Of a DNA stretch of 17,871 nucleotides, positions 6,953 through 14,488 are shown in pieces. Positions within the stretch are counted from its first letter, which is position 1. Every line of letters starts with the position of its first letter. The stretch comes from Gemmatimonadota bacterium (GTDB lineage Bacteria; 4572-55; J002), in NCBI GenBank assembly GCA_003697105.1, contig RFFQ01000121.1, positions 1 through 17,871 of the forward strand, read 5' to 3'. The notes beneath the pieces are model-generated. The model saw only the letters and a list, made by a program, of their open reading frames with translations. It was not told where the DNA came from and did not search any database. The position numbers and the translations under genes were made by a program.

Positions 6953-9179
6953 CCTTTGAAGCTTTCGTCTTTTTAAATTCAGGGTAATCAATTCGAGAAT
7001 GGTACATGGCAATTAAAATGGGTAGAAAGGCTTTGCCGATTTTGGTTAAATCTTTAAATGTTAGATCGCATTCATCAAATTGACCTTGAATAAACTTGGT
7101 GTTGATAATCTTGTGAATTAAATCTTCTAGCCGGTTTGGAGTAGGGTCTTTCAGGACTCGCGCCGCGGATTCTACTGAATCCGCAATCATCACAATTGCG
7201 GTCTCTTTGGTCTGTGGTTTAGGTCCTGGATACCGGAAGTCATACTCACTGACCGTCTCATCATTTTCCAATGCTTTATTGTAGAAAAAGCTGACCAGAC
7301 TTGTACCGTGATGTTCGGGAATAAAATCAATGATACACTGCGGAATACCTGCCCGCCGTGCCATTTCAATACCTTCTTTGACGTGATTGATGATAATCAG
7401 GGTACTCATGGACGGGCTTAGCGAGTCATGGGGATTATGGCCGCGCTGATTTTCTACAAAATACTCCGGTTTTGTGGTTTTACCAATGTCATGATAATAG
7501 CAGGCTACCCGGCAGAGCAACCCATTTGCCCCGATAGCTTCAGCGGCGGCTTCCGATAGATGGCTGACTACCAAACTATGGCTGTGTGTGCCGGGGGCTT
7601 CTAACGCTAATTTTCGTAACAACGGACGTTGAAAATCACCTAACTCCAGTAATGTGACGTCGGTTGTGATCTTAAAGATACTTTCAAAAACGGGTAGTAA
7701 ACCAATCGCCAAAATGGTGGAAATCATCCCGTTGCCAATTCCCCACAACAGGTCTTGTAACATATCCTGCCATGCGACAAACCGGATCATATCCGTGGCA
7801 AAAATGGAGATAATATATGCACCTGAAATGAGGACAAACGATTGGTAGAATTGAAACCGGTGACGTACCCGGCGGACACTGTGAGATGCCGCTACTCCGG
7901 AAAACATTGCCATCACTACCATTGAAAAATTGATGCCGGGCAGTATCCCCAGCAATAATCCGGTAAAAATCGTGAAGAGCATTCCTAGTTCGGCGTCAAA
8001 CAGGATGGTTACGAGCATGGCACTTACGGTTACCGGAATCAAAAACGGGATAAGGTTTGCTTGGGGTGAACTCAAAGAGGGTATAATGGTGCACGTAGCG
8101 ACCAACAGCGCTAAAAGCACTAATTTAGAGGCATCCCGGTAGATGCGGGGACGGTATTGAGATAAATAGAAGCCAAAGAGCAACAACAGCAACGAATTAA
8201 ACAACACGTGCCCGGTGCGTGTCACATAAATCTCCCAAAACTCACTTTGTTCCCGGGTCTGTTTGGCGGAGATGTAGGCTTTTAAGCGTTGGTAAGTTGC
8301 CGCATCGACACGTTCGTTTTTGCCGATGATCTTTTCATCGCGGAGGACGGTCTCTTTAATGGTGGGGACACTCTCAATCGCTTCTGCGATGCGCTGCTGG
8401 GTTTTCTGAGCGTTAAATGTCAGGTTTGGCAGAATGAACGAGGAGGTAATTTCATAAAACGCTACTGATATTGTATCTTTTTTGCTGTTGGCTAAGGAGC
8501 GCCCAATTTCGACAACATAATCAAGCGCCTCATTTTGGTCATAAAATTGGTTGATAGAGACCAGCGTTTCTGAATCTCCCCGTTGTAATGTGACTTGATT
8601 GGTGGGGAAGGGTTCCAGCACCCGTTTATCGGCGATAATACCGGCGGAGAACAACTCGTTCAGGGTTTCGCGTACTTGCTGTTGTAGGAAGGCATCTGTC
8701 GTCGAGTGGAGAAGCATATCAATGGTCACTTGCGACAAATTCATTTGCCTACCGCCCACGTCCCGCACTTTTTGATCATAATCGATCTCGCTTTGACGAA
8801 TGGCTTTTACGTCATTAAAAAAGTGATCCATGGCGGTCAACTGGGTATGCGTAATGTCCTCATTGTAGCGTACTACCGGGATCACCCGTTTTTTAGCGGC
8901 TTCTTGATCTTTCGCAATTTCTTCGGGAGGTCGGGGTACTTGAAATTCAAATTCAGCAATAATCGTTTCGGGTGAGATCGCCCCTTCGGTAAGTGTTAAT
9001 TCACTGTATTTTTGAAATTTGAATTGAAGTTGGACCGAACTCACCAGCACCAGTAACCCCACAAAAATGAGCAGCCGTACCAACACCCACCAAACTTGGG
9101 ATGATTCTTTGGGGGTGAGGTTCTTAAACACCGGTTGCGGGCGAGATTTGGCTTTGGGTTTACGCTGGAAAAGACGCAA
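6870..9179 (-). CDS. pgpH: Cyclic-di-AMP phosphodiesterase, 7TM-HD family
   Basis: A 769-residue inner-membrane protein of the PgpH type, which hydrolyses c-di-AMP to pApA. After a short basic N-terminus there is one membrane segment (about 33-50), a large extracytoplasmic 7TMR-HDED domain (about 51-320), six or seven membrane helices (about 325-500) and a cytoplasmic HD phosphohydrolase domain (about 525-725). Metal ligands are visible: His533 in THSHS, the HD pair His563-Asp564 in CYYHDIGK, PEHHGT (His624, His625), and Asp667 in IADSVE. The start is TTG at 9179, supported by AGGAG with a 6-base spacing; no ATG fits. The C-terminal 35 residues are polar and variable, and their DNA also encodes the start of ybeY. 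It implies that the cell makes c-di-AMP; the cyclase gene is not in this window. Confidence 0.93.
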   Translation of the reverse strand: MRLFQRKPKAKSRPQPVFKNLTPKESSQVWWVLVRLLIFVGLLVLVSSVQLQFKFQKYSELTLTEGAISPETIIAEFEFQVPRPPEEIAKDQEAAKKRVIPVVRYNEDITHTQLTAMDHFFNDVKAIRQSEIDYDQKVRDVGGRQMNLSQVTIDMLLHSTTDAFLQQQVRETLNELFSAGIIADKRVLEPFPTNQVTLQRGDSETLVSINQFYDQNEALDYVVEIGRSLANSKKDTISVAFYEITSSFILPNLTFNAQKTQQRIAEAIESVPTIKETVLRDEKIIGKNERVDAATYQRLKAYISAKQTREQSEFWEIYVTRTGHVLFNSLLLLLFGFYLSQYRPRIYRDASKLVLLALLVATCTIIPSLSSPQANLIPFLIPVTVSAMLVTILFDAELGMLFTIFTGLLLGILPGINFSMVVMAMFSGVAASHSVRRVRHRFQFYQSFVLISGAYIISIFATDMIRFVAWQDMLQDLLWGIGNGMISTILAIGLLPVFESIFKITTDVTLLELGDFQRPLLRKLALEAPGTHSHSLVVSHLSEAAAEAIGANGLLCRVACYYHDIGKTTKPEYFVENQRGHNPHDSLSPSMSTLIIINHVKEGIEMARRAGIPQCIIDFIPEHHGTSLVSFFYNKALENDETVSEYDFRYPGPKPQTKETAIVMIADSVESAARVLKDPTPNRLEDLIHKIINTKFIQGQFDECDLTFKDLTKIGKAFLPILIAMYHSRIDYPEFKKTKASKDVDLYQSGAPADQPEKSPATARTSDGK

Positions 9180-9203
9180 GGGAGGCTCCTGAGAAGCAAA
9201 AAA

Positions 9204-10247
9204 TTAGGAGGTGAATGTTTCCGGTGAGTGAGTTTCCGGGGTTCGGGTGGCAGAGGTAGATTTTTCGTGAACTTCAAATGCCTGAATGATACTCTGAACA
9301 AGCCGATGCCGGACCACATCCGTCTGTTCCAAATAGACAAATTCCACACCGCTGACGGCTCGCAAAATCTGTTGAATCCCCACTAAACCGGATTTTTCTT
9401 TCGATTCCAGATCAATTTGTGTGATGTCACCCGTCACCACGGCTTTGGAATCAAATCCAAGCCGGGTTAAAAACATTTTCATTTGTGGGATTGTGGTGTT
9501 TTGGGCTTCATCAAGGATAATAAAGGCATTGTTTAAGGTGCGTCCTCGCATATAGGCGAGCGGCGCGACCTCAATAACGCGGCTACTCAGTAGCGTCCGT
9601 ACTTTTTGAACTCCCATCATATCATATAACGCATCGTACACCGGACGCAGGTATGGATCGACTTTTTCTTGTAAGTCTCCGGGCAAGAAGCCCAGATTTT
9701 CACCCGCGGCAACGGCGGGGCGCACCAAGATAATCCGTTCGACTTGGCGGCTTTTCAATGCTGCTGCCGCCATTGCCACTGCTAAATACGTTTTGCCTGT
9801 TCCAGCAGGACCAATCCCGAAGACAATATCTTTTTTCTGAATGGCTTGAATATACTTGCGTTGGCCCGCGGTCTTGGGGCGGATCGGCTTATTGCCCCCA
9901 ACCGCGTGATAGACCACATCGCCTTTTGTCGGATAGCGGCCGGCTGGGTGGTTTTTTTCTCCCCCGGCAGCACGGGACTTTGTAGTATTGGCGGCATTCA
10001 ACAGATATAGCACATCTTGACGCCCGATGATATTCCCCCGGTTGGCAATGGAAATCAGTTGCAATAAAATATCGGCGATAGCTTCAACTTCGTCTTCATC
10101 TCCTTCTAAAAAAATAGTGCTCCCTCGGGCAAAAACACGGGTTTCAAAGCGATCTTCAATCAACCGGAGATTACAGTCATTCTGCCCAAAAAATAGCAGG
10201 GGTTCAATGTTCCCCAACTCAATTTTGTGTGATACGGTAGTTTTCAA
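9204..10247 (-). CDS. phoH: PhoH family ATPase (PhoH/YbeZ)
   Basis: A 347-residue cytosolic P-loop NTPase of the PhoH-like family, associated with RNA metabolism and functionally linked to YbeY. Walker A GPAGTGKT is at 146-153 and Walker B FIILDEAQN at about 242-250; TGDITQIDL further on is the family-typical sensor region. The N-terminal 90 residues resemble the usual KH-like module. The reading frame extends to 10322 with an upstream ATG, but that start would overlap the zinc-ribbon gene by 46 bases and has no ribosome site. A TTG at 10247 has AAGGAG (10255-10260) 7 bases upstream and begins MKTTVSHKIE, a much better N-terminus. The Thr/Ser-rich tail of about 20 residues is probably disordered. 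Confidence 0.93.
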   Translation of the reverse strand: MKTTVSHKIELGNIEPLLFFGQNDCNLRLIEDRFETRVFARGSTIFLEGDEDEVEAIADILLQLISIANRGNIIGRQDVLYLLNAANTTKSRAAGGEKNHPAGRYPTKGDVVYHAVGGNKPIRPKTAGQRKYIQAIQKKDIVFGIGPAGTGKTYLAVAMAAAALKSRQVERIILVRPAVAAGENLGFLPGDLQEKVDPYLRPVYDALYDMMGVQKVRTLLSSRVIEVAPLAYMRGRTLNNAFIILDEAQNTTIPQMKMFLTRLGFDSKAVVTGDITQIDLESKEKSGLVGIQQILRAVSGVEFVYLEQTDVVRHRLVQSIIQAFEVHEKSTSATRTPETHSPETFTS

Positions 10248-10276
10248 ATATGCACTCCTTACGAATGATGTCCAGT

Positions 10277-10984
10277 TTAGTAGTCCCCGTCCCAGTAGAT
10301 GATCCGCCCGCAGTTGATACAATCCAGAATGCGGTCTTGTCCTTTGGAGACCGCAATAGTTTGGGGGGGTAAGGTCATATTACACCCGCTGCAAGCGCCC
10401 CGCTGGATTGGGACGACCACGTTATTATAGGCTTGACGTAACCGCTCGTATTTGCGAAACAGGCTTTTTTTCAAACGCAAACTGACCCGGTTTCGTTCAT
10501 CGCGTTTGATGGCTAGATTTCCCTCTAGGTCATCTAATTGTGCCTGCAGTGTTTTTAATTGGCTCTCGAATGCCGCTTGTTCTTGCTCAAACACTGGGGT
10601 TTCCGCCTCAATTTCATCTTTCAAGGCGATCGTTTTATCTTTTAATTTCGCCAGTTCTTCATCCAGTTCTAACACCAAGAACTCTTTATCATTAATTTGC
10701 TGTTCCAGAACACGATATTCTTTATTATTTCGTGCCCGGCTCAGTTGTTTGTTGAACTTTTCCATAGCATTCTGAGCTTCGACAATTTCCCGCTCCAGAC
10801 GTCGCTGTTCTTTTTCGTATTCGTCTAAGCGGTCTTGCTTTGCTTTGAACGCCTCCTGTTTTTCGCGCCACTGCGCTGTTAAGCGTTCAATTTCTTCCGG
10901 GAGATTGCCACCATCCGTGTACAGCGCATCAATCTCATTATCGATACCCTGTAATTCTTCCAAAATCCGTAGCTCCTCTATCAC
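10277..10984 (-). CDS. Coiled-coil protein with C-terminal C4 zinc ribbon (DUF164 / zf-RING_7 family)
   Basis: A 235-residue cytosolic protein. Residues about 30-180 are charged, heptad-like coiled coil; the C-terminus is a four-cysteine zinc ribbon (CSGC at 198-201 and CINC at 222-225) ending IIYWDGDY, a typical tail for this family. Members are widespread and conserved but poorly characterised; nucleic-acid or ribosome-related roles have been proposed. The start is GTG at 10984 with AAAGGA about 10 bases upstream. It is the first gene of the minus-strand operon and lies 29 bases before phoH. It begins only 37 bases after the terminator stem of the tRNA operon, leaving little room for a promoter. 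Confidence 0.85.
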   Translation of the reverse strand: MIEELRILEELQGIDNEIDALYTDGGNLPEEIERLTAQWREKQEAFKAKQDRLDEYEKEQRRLEREIVEAQNAMEKFNKQLSRARNNKEYRVLEQQINDKEFLVLELDEELAKLKDKTIALKDEIEAETPVFEQEQAAFESQLKTLQAQLDDLEGNLAIKRDERNRVSLRLKKSLFRKYERLRQAYNNVVVPIQRGACSGCNMTLPPQTIAVSKGQDRILDCINCGRIIYWDGDY

Positions 10985-11020
10985 GGTTAGACCATCCTTT
11001 TGTTAGGGGGTGATGATGGA

Positions 11021-11060
11021 AAAAGAAAAAGTGTACCTACACGGGGCGTAGGTACACTTT
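11021..11060 (-). terminator. Rho-independent terminator of the tRNA operon
   Basis: A perfect 13-bp inverted repeat: AAAGTGTACCTAC (11028-11040) and GTAGGTACACTTT (11048-11060), with a 7-nt GC-rich loop. On the minus strand the stem is followed by TTCTTTTT, the expected U-tract. It lies about 90 bases downstream of tRNA-Ala and directly upstream of the zinc-ribbon gene. Confidence 0.9.
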
Positions 11061-11152
11061 ATTCTCAGAACTAATATAAGTGAGGTGTGGTTTCAGTTTG
11101 GTTATGGATTTTAATCTCATACCAATGGGATATATCACCGGGTCAAAATAGG

Positions 11153-11228
11153 TGGTGGAGCTGAGGGGGATCGAACCCCTGACCTCTTGACTGCCAGTCA
11201 AGCGCTCTCCCGTCTGAGCTACAGCCCC
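11153..11228 (-). tRNA. tRNA-Ala(GGC)
   Basis: A 76-nt cloverleaf with acceptor GGGGCTG paired to CAGCTCC (one G-U pair), D-arm TAGCTCAGACGGGAGAGC, anticodon stem CTTGA/TCAAG around loop CTGGCAG (anticodon GGC, reads GCC/GCT alanine codons) and T-arm GGTTCGATCC. The CCA tail is encoded. It is the last tRNA of a three-gene minus-strand operon. Confidence 0.97.
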
Positions 11229-11271
11229 ACCGTTAGCCTCCACGGAAACATCACAACATAATAAACAAAGA

Positions 11272-11348
11272 TGGTGGGCGAAACAGGATTCGAACCTGTG
11301 ACCTCTTGCATGTGAGGCAAGCACTCTAACCGACTGAGCTATTCGCCC
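11272..11348 (-). tRNA. tRNA-Val(CAC)
   Basis: A 77-nt cloverleaf with acceptor GGGCGAA/TTCGCCC, D-arm TAGCTCAGTCGGTTAGAGTG, anticodon stem CTTGC/GCAAG around loop CTCACAT (anticodon CAC, reads GTG valine) and T-arm GGTTCGAATCC. CCA is encoded. It is the middle gene of the tRNA operon. Confidence 0.97.
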
Positions 11349-11384
11349 GAAAGGTAGTACCAAATATCGTTTCATTTGCCAATC

Positions 11385-11461
11385 TGGTGGGCCCACCAGG
11401 ACTTGAACCTGGGACCAATGGATTATGAGTCCACTGCTCTAACCAACTGAGCTATAGGCCC
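11385..11461 (-). tRNA. tRNA with CAT anticodon, probably tRNA-Ile2 (lysidine-modified)
   Basis: A 77-nt cloverleaf with acceptor GGGCCTA/TGGGCCC, D-arm TAGCTCAGTTGGTTAGAGC, anticodon loop CTCATAA (anticodon CAT) and T-arm GGTTCAAGTCC; CCA is encoded. The acceptor pairs C4-G69 and C5-G68 match known TilS recognition elements, favouring isoleucine tRNA reading ATA after lysidine modification. An elongator tRNA-Met is the alternative. It is not an initiator: it lacks the three G-C pairs of the initiator anticodon stem. It is the first gene of the tRNA operon. Confidence 0.93.
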
Positions 11462-11492
11462 GAAATATTAAACCTGTTTTCAGGTGAGTGGG

Positions 11493-11521
11493 AATATATC
11501 CCTTTCCCTTTGAATCGTCAA
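11493..11521 (-). promoter_or_regulatory. Sigma70-type promoter of the tRNA operon
   Basis: On the minus strand, TTGACG (11521-11516) is followed by a 17-base spacer and TATATT (11498-11493). Transcription would start near 11486, about 25 bases before the first tRNA. The short leader contains ACCTG-AAAA-CAGGT (11485-11472). Confidence 0.8.
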
Positions 11522-11555
11522 GCATTTTTTTAGTGAAAACCCACTATTTTACAGC

Positions 11556-12962
11556 CTATACTGCCCGTACGACGACTCGCGTACCTTCTACTTGAACGAC
11601 TTGGACGCGTCGCCCCGGTTCGATAAAATCCCCTTCTGTAACCACATCCACCGGGGAATCCTCGATCAAAATCGTACCCGATGGGCGTAGCGATGTGGTG
11701 GTGACCCCGATTTTCCCCAGATATGTTTTCAGATTCGGTGGGGGCGCCTGAAAACCGGTTTCGTCACTTGTACTATCCGCCAAAATGAGCCGGCTGAACA
11801 TGTGAGACTTGGGCAAAAAGCGCATCATCACGGCGCCCAAAATCACCGACGAAAATAACGAAACCGTGACCACCGTTCCGGCATTTACCAGACTGGGTAT
11901 ATACACATCAATTGGAACAGAGGGTTTGTATTTCACCATTGCCATAATGAAACTACCGATTAACGCTGTAATACCCAGCACTCCGGCAATCCCAAATCCG
12001 GGTAGGATGAAAATTTCCACTGCGATCAAAATCACACCCAGCGCGAACAGAATCAGGTCTTCAATACCGGCAAGCCCGACGATGTACTGGCCGCCAAAAA
12101 AGAGCATCAAACACACCGTACCAATAAACCCGGGCAACCCAAAACCGGGCGTACGAACTTCCGTATAAATTGCTAAAATTCCGGCAGTTAGGAGCAGACT
12201 CGCAATCACCCCGCTGGTCAAAAAGCGGGCGAGATTTTCTGCCCAATTGGGTTTGATGTAATGAATCGCCGCTCCTGTCAAGCCGTATAAATCTAAAACC
12301 TGTTCCACATCTTTCGCTTCATACTCCGCTAGACCCCATTGAATGGCTTTGGAGGTACTTAGCGTTAGCACCGATCCTTTTTCACTCACCACAATGGTGT
12401 CTCCTTCCGCGGTTACCCGAACAACTTTCACCTCTTTATCTACAAAAGCCGTGGCAATATCCGTCGGATGTCCATTTTCTTCAGCGGCGGCATAAAATTC
12501 TTCTCGGGCAAAGGAGACGACTTTTTGACCCGCTTCCACCATCTTCCCACCTTCCCCGGGATATACGGGAGTAGCTGCCCCAATAGTTCCTTTTGGTGCC
12601 ATCACGATGTGTTTGCAGGAAAGCGCAATCAGCGCTCCCGCTGAAATGGCACGATGATTAATAAATGCAATTGTGGTTTCTATTTCAGATTCCATCAGGA
12701 CATCACTCAGTTCGGTCATTACATCGACTCGCCCTCCAAACGTCTCAATTTCCACAATTAGTGCATCTGCCCCGTTGGTGTGGGCTTCTTTGAGTGCCCG
12801 CCGGGTATAGGGCACCAGACCGGGCTCAATCGTCCCTGTCACATACAACACGTAAACGTTTTTATCCGAAGTCACCGGCTCATCCGCCTGTGAGATATTC
12901 CCCATCCCCAAAATCAGTGCAATCAAGAGTAAACCGGTCTTTAAGTAGTTGATTTTATTCAT
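11556..12962 (-). CDS. Long-form NfeD family membrane-bound serine protease (ClpP class)
   Basis: A 468-residue protein with four regions. A signal sequence or anchor (about 7-27) is followed by a ClpP/crotonase-like protease domain (about 35-230) with ETFGGRVD (73-80) and the nucleophile region ISAGALIALS (Ser108). Next come several membrane helices (about 250-385) with the repeated PGFG motifs (TPGFGLPG, LPGFGIAG) typical of NfeD, and then an OB-fold NfeD domain (about 410-468). Relatives cleave hydrophobic stomatin-like partners in membrane quality control; no stomatin/SPFH gene is adjacent here. The lysine of the archaeal Ser-Lys dyad is not obvious at the aligned place; Lys147 is the nearest candidate. 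The start at 12962 is fixed by GAGGAGG 6 bases upstream; the frame extends 8 codons further without support. It is divergent from the YjbH-like gene. Confidence 0.9.
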   Translation of the reverse strand: MNKINYLKTGLLLIALILGMGNISQADEPVTSDKNVYVLYVTGTIEPGLVPYTRRALKEAHTNGADALIVEIETFGGRVDVMTELSDVLMESEIETTIAFINHRAISAGALIALSCKHIVMAPKGTIGAATPVYPGEGGKMVEAGQKVVSFAREEFYAAAEENGHPTDIATAFVDKEVKVVRVTAEGDTIVVSEKGSVLTLSTSKAIQWGLAEYEAKDVEQVLDLYGLTGAAIHYIKPNWAENLARFLTSGVIASLLLTAGILAIYTEVRTPGFGLPGFIGTVCLMLFFGGQYIVGLAGIEDLILFALGVILIAVEIFILPGFGIAGVLGITALIGSFIMAMVKYKPSVPIDVYIPSLVNAGTVVTVSLFSSVILGAVMMRFLPKSHMFSRLILADSTSDETGFQAPPPNLKTYLGKIGVTTTSLRPSGTILIEDSPVDVVTEGDFIEPGRRVQVVQVEGTRVVVRAV

Positions 12963-13017
12963 GAAACCTCCTCTCAGTAAACGCAAAACCGGGATGCCAA
13001 ATTATCCGATAGAATTC

Positions 13018-13045
13018 AATTTACCTGATTTGCCTGAATTGTCAA
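13018..13045 (-). promoter_or_regulatory. Probable sigma70-type promoter of the NfeD gene
   Basis: On the minus strand, a perfect TTGACA (13045-13040) is followed by a 16-base spacer and TAAATT (13023-13018, 4 of 6 to consensus). This leaves a leader of roughly 50 bases to the NfeD start at 12962. Confidence 0.6.
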
Positions 13046-13061
13046 GTGGTTTCGGAAGAAT

Positions 13062-13199
13062 CCAGCCCTGAAGAATCCTATTTGATCCGAAATCGCTTAT
13101 ATTAAGGGCAAAAGATCAAAATAGCGCGAAAATATTTTTTTCATACCTGTGTGAAACACTTGATATAGCAAACGTTTCATAGGTATTCTTCAGGGCTGG
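13062..13199. repeat. Perfect 15-bp inverted repeat flanking the divergent intergenic core
   Basis: CCAGCCCTGAAGAAT (13062-13076) and its exact complement ATTCTTCAGGGCTGG (13185-13199) are separated by 108 bases. Each copy ends 16 or 18 bases upstream of a TTGACA -35 box, one for the minus-strand NfeD gene and one for the plus-strand YjbH-like gene. The core between them contains AAACGTTT (13170-13177) and a TGAAAC/GTTTCA pair (13152-13157, 13174-13179). No target-site duplication flanks the repeat. It may be a pair of regulator sites, or the ends of a small non-autonomous element. Confidence 0.75.
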
Positions 13200-13217
13200 G
13201 GGTTGTTGAGATAAATC

Positions 13218-13245
13218 TTGACAGGATCGCGATGGTTGTGATAAG
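13218..13245 (+). promoter_or_regulatory. Probable sigma70-type promoter of the second YjbH-like gene
   Basis: TTGACA (13218-13223) is followed after 16 bases by GATAAG (13240-13245), 4 of 6 to the -10 consensus; TGATAA one base earlier is an alternative with 15-base spacing. The leader to the ATG at 13298 would be about 45 bases. Confidence 0.55.
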
Positions 13246-13297
13246 CTTTGCCTCACTTTGTTTGATCCCTAGCTGAATAAGGAAGATTTCCCTATTT

Positions 13298-14488
13298 ATG
13301 AAATGGTTGCCACTTGTTGTCGTTGCCCTATTGACTCTATTTGTGTTTCGGGGGGAAGCCGGTACGTTGGGGCAGAAACTGGAAGTCCTCACCGCACTTT
13401 CCACACATGGATTCCAAAATGTAGATGCTGTATTTGAGGGCGATACAGTGATCGTCTTCTACGAAAATCGAGGCTACCGTACCGAAACGCAGGCAATGAA
13501 CGTGGTGATAACGCTATTAGATTCCATTCTTTCCCCTACCATGGATGCAGTACTTGTTGTTCATCATCAAAGTTTGCCGGTTTTGGTGGCGGAGATTCCC
13601 CGCCCCTTACGTTTGGGAACGCAACCCGTTGGCGGAGTGAGCTTTTCCACGGGTGCTTTAACATCGTCTTTATCTGGGGCGGTACTTCGGAACCGAAGCC
13701 AATTTAAGTTCAGCTTAGTGCAGGGGTTCAGCTATCATGCGATTCTGGGAAATTTTGAAGATGCGTGGAAGCCCCAATTGAACTGGATTCCTGAGCTACA
13801 ATTTTCCCCTTGGCATGGGGGATTAATTACGGGTGCAGTGTATGTGCGCCTCTGGAATGAGATGAAAGATGAAGGATACCGGGAGCACGCCAACAATTGG
13901 AAACTCGGTTGGCTGGTGTTCAACCAGTTGTGGCGGTTTCCAAACACGGTGTTTGTTTCTACAACAATTGGGCAGTTTGATGGGGATAGATACGGCGGTG
14001 AGTTACAAGCAAAGGGGTATTTCCACGCGGATCAATTGGCGCTTGAAGGACATCTGGGTTATGTCAGTTATTCCCAATGGGCAGACCGGCACTGGACGTA
14101 TAATGATCTATCCGCAGGGGATGTTGTGGGGTCTCTTGCCGTGGAATACCGGTATCTGTTGTATGATTTGACATTACGCGTTCAATATGCCACCTATCTT
14201 TATGGAGATCGCGGTTGGGAATTTAGTATGAACCGGGAATTTGGTGATCTTCAGATCGGTTTTTTTGGTCTCAATACGGAAGCGGGTATTAATGCAGGCT
14301 TTCGGGTTTTAGTACCGTTGTTGCCCACGCGGTATATGAATCCGAATCACCTTTTCCAAGTTCGCCCGGCGGATGCGATACGCTATGAATACCGGGGACG
14401 AACCTTTGTTCGAGGCGCCCAAAGCTACCGAAATCCGGTAAATATCTCCGATTGGCTGATGTACTACCACCCCGGTCTCTGGAATTAA
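13298..14488 (+). CDS. YjbH-like protein, C-terminal half (periplasmic linker domain plus second barrel)
   Basis: A 396-residue secreted or outer-membrane protein with a signal peptide (cleavage near GEAG, about residue 22). Residues about 25-105 resemble the internal soluble domain of YjbH: EGDTVIVFYENRGYR parallels GDTLYVTGEQVKYR of E. coli YjbH as I recall it, and the flanking helix and strand pattern agrees. The rest is barrel-like, with aromatic-rich alternating strands, and contains YLYGDRGWEFSMNREFGD, which parallels the YLAGDKGGTLDVSKRF segment near the YjbH C-terminus. It therefore looks like the half of YjbH missing from the gene at 3085. It has its own promoter; AAGGAAG lies about 12 bases before the ATG. 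YjbH proteins are tied to exopolysaccharide secretion, but no polysaccharide synthesis genes are seen here. Confidence 0.65.
   Translation: MKWLPLVVVALLTLFVFRGEAGTLGQKLEVLTALSTHGFQNVDAVFEGDTVIVFYENRGYRTETQAMNVVITLLDSILSPTMDAVLVVHHQSLPVLVAEIPRPLRLGTQPVGGVSFSTGALTSSLSGAVLRNRSQFKFSLVQGFSYHAILGNFEDAWKPQLNWIPELQFSPWHGGLITGAVYVRLWNEMKDEGYREHANNWKLGWLVFNQLWRFPNTVFVSTTIGQFDGDRYGGELQAKGYFHADQLALEGHLGYVSYSQWADRHWTYNDLSAGDVVGSLAVEYRYLLYDLTLRVQYATYLYGDRGWEFSMNREFGDLQIGFFGLNTEAGINAGFRVLVPLLPTRYMNPNHLFQVRPADAIRYEYRGRTFVRGAQSYRNPVNISDWLMYYHPGLWN

Noticed and set aside
10248-10322. Upstream ATG extension of phoH
   Set aside because: It overlaps the zinc-ribbon gene and lacks a ribosome site, while TTG at 10247 has AAGGAG at good spacing.
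11037-11396. An open frame across the tRNA cluster
   Set aside because: It is read through tRNA-Ala and tRNA-Val on the same strand and translates tRNA sequence; spurious.
13062-13199. Insertion sequence or MITE bounded by the 15-bp inverted repeat
   Set aside because: Not adopted as a mobile-element call because there is no transposase, no visible target-site duplication, and the repeats are positioned relative to promoters; kept as a repeat with an open interpretation.
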